A DNA stretch of 64,000 nucleotides from Nicotiana tabacum. Its lineage: Eukaryota > Streptophyta > Magnoliopsida > Solanales > Solanaceae. The notes under the pieces are model-generated. The model had not been told where the DNA came from. It searched no databases and saw only the letters and a program-made list of their open reading frames with translations. Below, in pieces: positions 57,638 to 64,000 of the stretch. The first letter of the stretch is position 1. Each line of letters starts with the position of its first letter. The stretch spans positions 109,159,161 through 109,223,160 of the forward strand of contig NC_134087.1 in the NCBI RefSeq assembly GCF_000715075.1, written 5' to 3'. The position numbers and the translations under genes are program-made.

Positions 57638-60575
57638 TGTGATGACCTGGCCAGTCGTCTCATGATTTATCGCTCTGTTTCCCCCATTTCTGCTTCTTTA
57701 TGCTTTGTTTATTCGTGTTAGGTGGTATCGGGTTGGTCTGATCGAATCCAAAATGATTTTGGTAAGGTTTGAGATACTTAGTTTCTTTTAAGGAAGCTTA
57801 AGTTGAAAAAGTCAATCAGATATTGACTTATGTGTTAGAGGGCTTGGATGTGAGTTTCGATGGTTCAGTTAGCTTCGGGAGGTGATTTATGACTTAGGAA
57901 CGTGATCGGAATGAGTTTCAGAGGTTCGGAGTAGATGTAGGCTTGAATTGGCGAAGTTGATATTTTGGCGATTTTCGGTTGGTAGGCAAGATTTTGATAT
58001 AGAGGTTGGAATGGAATTCCGAGAGTTGTAGTAGCTCCATTGTGTCATTTGGAATGTGTGTGCAAAATGTCAGGTTATTAGGACGTGGTTTGGTAGGGTT
58101 TTTGATCAAAAACAAAATTTGGAAGATTATAGAAAATTTGGCTTGAATCCGATGTGTTTTGGTTGATTTGATGTTGTTTGAAGTGTTTTGAAGATTGGTG
58201 CTAGTTTGAATAAGGTATTAGGATATTTTGTGCCTTTGATTGAGGTCCCGAGGGCCTCGGAGTGATTTCGGATGGTTGACGGGGAGTTGAGATGCTGTTG
58301 AAGCTGCAGAAATTTTTTGCTTCAGGTATTTCCGCACCTGCGGATTGGGGACCGCAGGTGCGATCTCGCAGATATGGGGAAAGAAACCGCATAAGCGGAA
58401 TTAGACTGGGGAGTCAGGAAACCACATAAGCGGTTGATGGACCGCACCTGCGATGGCACAGGTGCAGCTGATGCATCACAGATGTGGATTGGGGCTGAGT
58501 TAATGAAAAACCACATAAGCCATTGGATGCTGCAAATGTGGTACCGCGGAAGCGGTGGAGTGGTCACATATGCGAAAATCCCTGGCCAGAAGGTATACAT
58601 TTCTTTCTTCGCGAATTTTTGCAAAATACTCCATTTTTTAAGACGGGAAAGAGGCTAAGGCATAGGATTTCAAGAGGAATCAAATGATATCAGTTGTGTA
58701 AGTTCCCTAAGCTTAATTACTTGGGTTAAGATCATTTTTCCATTGCATAATCATGGTTTTAGTGGAGATTAAGGAAGAAAAAAATTGGGGATTAGGGCTT
58801 GAGATTAAGAGATCTTTAAATGAAGATTTGAGGGGTCATTTGGACTTCGATTTCAGTATTCTTGATATGTATAGACTCGTGGGAGGATAAGGATTCTGTT
58901 GATATGATTTTTATCAAGTTTTGAGACATGGGCATGGGGGTCGGGTTTTGGCAAATTTTGATATTTTTGGTATTATTTGATTGTTTTCGCTTGGGCTTTG
59001 TTTCCTTAGCATATTTTGACGTCGTGATTCTGATTTTGGATAGATTCGACACGAGTGAAGGCCGATTCAAGGGGCAAAGGCATCGCGGAGTAGTATTTTC
59101 ACCGGTTTGAGGTAAGTAACCATTGTAAATCAAGAACTGAGGGTACAAACCCCAGTATTTGACTTATTTTGATAAATGTGGTGACACACATGCTAGGTGA
59201 TGAGCGTGTGGGCGTGCCCCGGTAGGGATTGTGACTTGGTCCATCCCGTAGTGACTATTAAGCCGCGTATTTGATTTAGATCTTATGATATTTCGTACTT
59301 TAGTCATTTATACTGTATTATGGGTTGTATGCCATGTTTGGGGCCTTGTGCCGACCTGTTGATACCTTTGGGGGCATTTTTACTGGTTTTCCAAACTTTA
59401 TTTGTTGAAAGCATATCCTTAGTCATGTCTTACCTGTTTAAAAGTTTAAAACTGGTTTTATCACTCCACTTCTAATTGTGATGACCGTTTGGGCTGAGTT
59501 CCCTAAGATCGATTGTTGTGCCCGGGAGGCTATGAGCTTAATGATAGACAGAGGTTGAGAACCTAATAGTGAGGATACTATACAATACTTATGTGGATCG
59601 GGTTGCACGCCGCAACGACATATATATTGGATCGGGTTGCACGCCGCATCGATATATATATTGGATCGGGCCGCGCGCCGCAACGAGTTGATGTTTGGGC
59701 TGTAGGAGCCCCTCCGGAGTCTATATACCCCTAGTGAGCGTAGTCGACTATAAATTATAGATCAGGCTGCACGCCGCAGCGGTTACTATGATTTCTATTA
59801 CTATGAGATATTAATGAGCCTGAGTGCTGAGAGCGAGTATTGAATGATGAGAGTTGAGTCTCGAGTAACTTAGAGGCTGCTCGAGAGGCCATATTCTGAG
59901 TGATACCTTGCCCGAGGGGCCCAGTTATGATATTTTTACCGATTTCACTCTTCTTTTAAAATAAGCCTCTTTTGGAAAAATTGCTAAGTATATGATTTCA
60001 AGTGTTTAAACTAAAATTTTATGATTTTACGATGAAACTGGTTTTAAACTGTGAAGTTGACCTGTTATCTATTATTTTCTTCAGTTATATGATTTTTAAC
60101 TGCTCGTCACTACTTTCATACCTTATTTACTTTAGTTACTTACTGAGTTGGTGTACTTACGTTACTCACTACACCTTGTGTGCAGATCTAGGTACCCGAG
60201 CGGCAGATTGAGGGTCCTCAACATTGTTAGAGTTTGCCGGAGACTGAAAGGTAGCTGCATGGCGTCCGTAGCCCTGCTTTCTTCCTCTTATCCTTGTTTT
60301 CCCCACATTTTAGACTTGTTATGTATTAGACAGTCAGACTTGTACATTTAGAGGCTATAGACTCATGACACCAGATTTTGGGGCTATGTAGTTTCCTATT
60401 ATTTGACTTCCGTATATATTCTATTGCTTTAAGCATTTATAATGAAATTTGATATTTAAAACCTGTGTTAGAAAATGGCTTATTGTTAAAGGAAAAAGGG
60501 TTATGATTCATCGATTGGTTGGATTGCCTAGTAATATGATAGGCGCCATCACGACTGGTATTTGAGGTTGTGACA
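57638..60575 (+). repeat. 5' LTR of element F (2938 bp)
   Basis: Starts TGTGATGACCTGGCCAG and ends GAGGTTGTGACA. A CCGCACCTGCG/CCGCATAAGCGG-type palindromic block is at 58325-58575. The GC-rich 34-bp minisatellite is at 59597-59690. Confidence 0.9.
59597..59690 (+). repeat. ATCGGGTTGCACGCCGCA minisatellite in F LTR
   Basis: Three units of about 34 bp with TATATATTGG spacers, equivalent to 34540-34700 in element C. Confidence 0.85.
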
Positions 60576-60578
60576 TGT

Positions 60579-60591
60579 TGGTATAAAAGCC
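60579..60591 (+). promoter_or_regulatory. Primer binding site of element F
   Basis: TGGTATAAAAGCC, three bases after the LTR end. It resembles the initiator-Met site TGGTATCAGAGCC with two changes (C to A, G to A). Confidence 0.7.
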
Positions 60592-60776
60592 TAGGTTACA
60601 TAGGTCTTGTGAGTCATGAGCTGGTTTAGTAGAGTCTCGTGGATCGGTATGGAGACGTCTGTATTTATACTTGAGAGGCTGCAGAACCTTTAGGAAAATT
60701 CTTTAATATCTTGATTTCTTGTCGTGCAAACTTGTTGATCAGAACACTAAACTTATATTATTCCATTCTCTCACAG

Positions 60777-63700
60777 ATGGTGAGGACATGAGCTACCAGG
60801 CATGGTGGACGACCACCAGTTCCACCAGTTGGGGCCACCAGAGGCTGAGAACTCGGTCGAGGCCATGGTAGGGGAAGAGCAGCTAAGGTAGCACCTGCAG
60901 ATCCACCAGCTGCCCCAGTTCAGGATCACGTCCCAGTTGTGAACACTACAGCAGCACCAGCTCAAGCACCAACTGTGCCCATTGTGATTCCAGGCCTTCA
61001 TGAGGCTTTAGCTCAGATCTTATCAGTGTGTACCTGTTTCGCTCAGGCGGTTTCAGTTACTACGGTCGCAGCTATTCTCAAGCAGGGGGAGGCACCCAGA
61101 CTGCCGTTGCTTGCACACCTGAGCAGGTTGTGCAGGGACTCCAGACACCGGGCGTACCTCCAGCCTAGTCGGTTGCACCAGCTCAGGGGTTTGTGGTACC
61201 AGTTTTGCCGGACGACGAGTAACGTCGACTAGAGAGGTTTGGTAGACTCAAGCCTCCGACATTCAGCGGTGCAGAGGGCGAGGATGCCTAGGGGTTCTTG
61301 GATAAGTGCTAGAGGATGCTTCGTATAGCGGGGATCCTAGAGACTAGTGGTGTAGCTTTTACCACCTTTCAGTTTTCTGGGGCTGCCTTCACTTGGTAGG
61401 AGGCGTGTGAGAGGCGTAGGCCTATTGGTGCAGCGCCACTTACTTGGCAGCAGTTCTCTATTCTCTTCCTAGATAAGTATGAGCCACAGTCTCCCCGAGA
61501 GGAGTTGCACAAGCAACTCGAGCAGTTGCGTTAGGGAGAGATGACTGTGACGTAGTATGAGATGCGGTTCTCTGAGTTAGCCCGTCATGCAATTTTGTTG
61601 GTTCCCACAGATCGAGAGAGGATTATGAGGTTTATTGATGGTCTCACATATCAGCTTTGATTTCTCATGACTAGGTAGAGGGTGACAAGTGCTACTTTCG
61701 AGGAGGTTGTTGACATCACCCATGAGATTGAGTCTGTTCGCCGCCAGGAGCGAGAGGAGAGACAGGCCAAGAGGCCTCGGAGATCTGGTAGCTTTAGTGG
61801 TGCTCCTTCGAGGGGTCAGATCTAGCAGGGCAAAAGCTGTCCCTTCAGACAGGCTCATTCAGCTTGCCCAGGGTATCGTGGGGCATCATCGGGTCATGGT
61901 TCTCACAGTTCTCATCAGGGCCACTCATCGCTCAGTGCCCTCCCAGCCTAGAGTTCGTCCCATTCTCCATCAGTGCAGGGTTTTTCTATGCTAGGACCTT
62001 CTACTGGTCACTCCAGTGCAAGGAGTTACCTTCAGTCCCCATCTCCAGCACTAGAGAGTTGTTATGAGTGTGGAGAGTTCGGGCATATGAAGAGGCTGTG
62101 TCCTCGTCTTCATGATGGTCAGTCTCACTAGAGGGGTCAGCCATCAACGTTTGCTCCAGTTACTCCACCACCCGCTCAGCCAGCTAGGGGTAGAGGTCAG
62201 TCTGCTAGGGGTCGCCCTAGAGGGGGAGGTCGATCAGGTTGTGGTCAGGCCCGTTTCTATGCTCTCCCAGATAGATCAGATGTTGCTGCTTCAGATGCCG
62301 TAATTTCAGGTACTATTTCAGTCTGCCATAGAGATGCCTTTGTATTATTTGATCCCGGTTCTACCTTTTCTTATGTGTTACCATACTTTGCCTGTTATTT
62401 GGATACGCCCCGTGAGTATCTTGTTTTACCTGTTCATGTATCTACTCCAGTGGGCGATATTATTATTGTATACGGTGTGTATCGGTCGTATGTGGTGACT
62501 ATTGGGGATCTGGAGACCCATGTTGATCTTTTATTATTGTGTATGGTGGATTTCGATATCATTTTAGGCATGGACTAGTTATCTCCGTGTCATGCGATTC
62601 TGGACTGTCATGCCAAGACATTCACATTGGCTATACCGGGTGTGCCACATATTGAGTGGCGAGGTTTGACTGACTATGTTCCCAGTAGAGTGATCTCATT
62701 CTCGAAGGCTCAGCGTATGGTTGGGAAGGGATGTCTTTCGTAACTAGCCTTCGTAAGGGATGTCAGTGTTGAGACTCCAGTATTGATTCTGTTCCAATTG
62801 TGAGGGATTTTCCCGATGTGTTTCCTGCCGACCTGTCGGGCATGCCACCGGACAGGGACATTGATTTTGGTATTGACCTGGTGCTAGGCACTCAGTCCAT
62901 TTCTATTCCACCGTACCGTATGGTACCAGCTAAGTTGAAGGAATTAAAAGAACTTCTTCAAGAGCTCCTTGATAAGGGGTTCATTCGGCCTAGTGTGTCG
63001 CCTTGGGGTGCGCCGGTTCTATTTGTGAAGAAGAAGGATTGCACTATGAGGATGTGCATTGATTATAGGCAATTGAACAAGGTAACAGTTAAGAACAAGT
63101 ATCCTTTACCTCGCATTGATGATTTATTTGACCATCTTCAGGGAGCGAGAGTGTTCTCCAAGATTGATCTCCGTTCAGGTTATCACCAGTTGAAGATCAG
63201 GGACTTGGATATTCTTAAGACAGCTTTCAGGACTCGGTATGGTCATTATGAGTTCTTGGAGATGTCTTTTGGGCAGACCAATGCCCAGAGGCATTCATGC
63301 ATTTGATGAACAGTGTGTTCCGGCCTTATCTTGATTCGTTTGTCATAGTCTTTATTGATGATATTCTAGTGTTTTCGCTCAGTTAGGAAGAGCACGCAGA
63401 GCATTTGAGAGTTGTATTGCAGAGATTGAGGGAGGTGAAGCTTTATGCAAATTTCTCCAGGTGTGAGTTTTGGCTCAGTTTAGTGGCTTTCCTAGGGCAC
63501 GTGGTGTCCAGCGAGGGTATTCAGGTTGATCCAAAGAATATAGAGGCGGTTCAGAGTTGGCCCAGACCGTCCTCAGCCATAGAGATTTGCAGCTTTCTTG
63601 GTTTGACGGGTTATTATCGCCATTTTGTTTAGGGATTCTCATTTATTGCACCGCCCTTGATCAAGTTGACTCAGAAGGGTGCTTCATTTGTATGGTCGGA

Positions 63701-64000
63701 CGAGTGTGGGGAGAGCTTTTAGAAGATCAAGACAGCTCTGACCATAGCTCCAGTGTTAGTTTTGCCATTAGCTTCAGGTTCATATACCGTGTATTGTGAT
63801 GCTTCAAGAGTTGGCATTGGTTGTGTTTTGATGCAGAAGGGTAGAGTTATTGTGTATGCTTCTCGTCAATTAAAGCCCCATGAGAAGAACTACCCCGTTC
63901 ATGATTTGGAGTTGGCTGCCATAGTTCACCTGTTGAAGATTTGGAGGCATTACTTGTATGGTGTTTACTGATCATCGTAGCCTCCAACACTTGTTCAGAC
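60777..64000 (+). pseudogene. gag-pol pseudogene of element F, 3' end outside window
   Basis: ATG at 60777 is followed by a TGA at codon 5. Gag is otherwise readable: a Pro/Ala-rich N-terminus, a core at about 61240-61750 (FTTFQFSGAAFTW) and the zinc knuckle CYECGEFGHMKRLC (62060-62101). Protease has DPGST (about 62350) and LGMD followed by TAG at 62576. The RT frame opens again before 62800 and keeps the FIDD motif intact (63351-63362), with a single-base deletion near 63287. RNase H has [13 protein letters not shown] and is broken near 63960 by a short deletion. Integrase is not in the window. At least eight TAG codons in gag sit where Gln is expected. Confidence 0.9.

Larger units (their letters stand above)
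57638..64000 (+). mobile_element. Element F: Ty3/gypsy retrotransposon, runs off right edge
   Basis: 5' LTR 57638-60575, primer site, then a degenerate gag-pol to the window end. The LTR aligns with solo LTR C. The gag differs from that of D (knuckle CYECGEFGHMKRLC), so F belongs to a separate gypsy family. It is inserted in the MULE to the right of the transposase. Confidence 0.9.

Overview
The window is plant nuclear DNA made almost entirely of transposable elements. No intact host gene, tRNA gene or rRNA gene was recognised. Spliceosomal introns (GT...AG, T-rich), long AT-rich spacers, chromovirus-type Ty3/gypsy retrotransposons with initiator-Met primer sites, Tat/Ogre-type LTR ends and a Mutator-like element (MULE) carrying a Ulp1 protease gene point to a large, repeat-rich eudicot genome. 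The LTR families (termini of the type TGTnACGACCC / GGGTCGTGACA) resemble those I associate with Solanaceae; that family assignment is an inference.

Left edge (1-6035): part of a minus-strand Tat/Ogre-like LTR retrotransposon. A complete 4.6 kb LTR (1414-6035), a tRNA-Arg-like primer site and about 500 bp of leader are followed by a second, truncated copy of the same LTR (1-897), so the coding interior was deleted.

Host layer (6036-57637): an old MULE with two convergent dead genes. On the plus strand is a multi-exon DUF1985/Ulp1 (C48) cysteine protease pseudogene (6074-10843). On the minus strand is a MuDR-type transposase pseudogene (54201-56954) with DDE, SWIM and zinc-knuckle remains. 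Between them are a duplicated Ulp1 tail, a 150-bp-arm foldback, arrays of an ACTTCAGC...GCTGAAGT hairpin motif and a small frameshifted plus-strand ORF (52992-53491) of unknown function.

Nested insertions (12977-52063): five LTR elements sit one inside the other, each with a recognisable 5-bp target duplication. A (12977-52063, TTAAA, with an LTR-internal-LTR-internal-LTR layout) holds B (13093-38066, minus-strand solo LTR). B holds C (13290-35403, solo LTR). C holds D (14037-33286, a full-length chromodomain gypsy with a degenerate gag-pol). D holds E (14990-23612, a minus-strand non-autonomous element that landed in the TATA box of D's 5' LTR).

Right edge (57638-64000): element F, a gypsy element of the same LTR family as C, inserted in the MULE and running off the window after RNase H. 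The gag-pol genes of D and F are broken by frameshifts and by many TAG stops where the reading frame context expects CAG, a pattern consistent with deamination of CHG-methylated cytosines. Nothing here looks currently able to move by itself.
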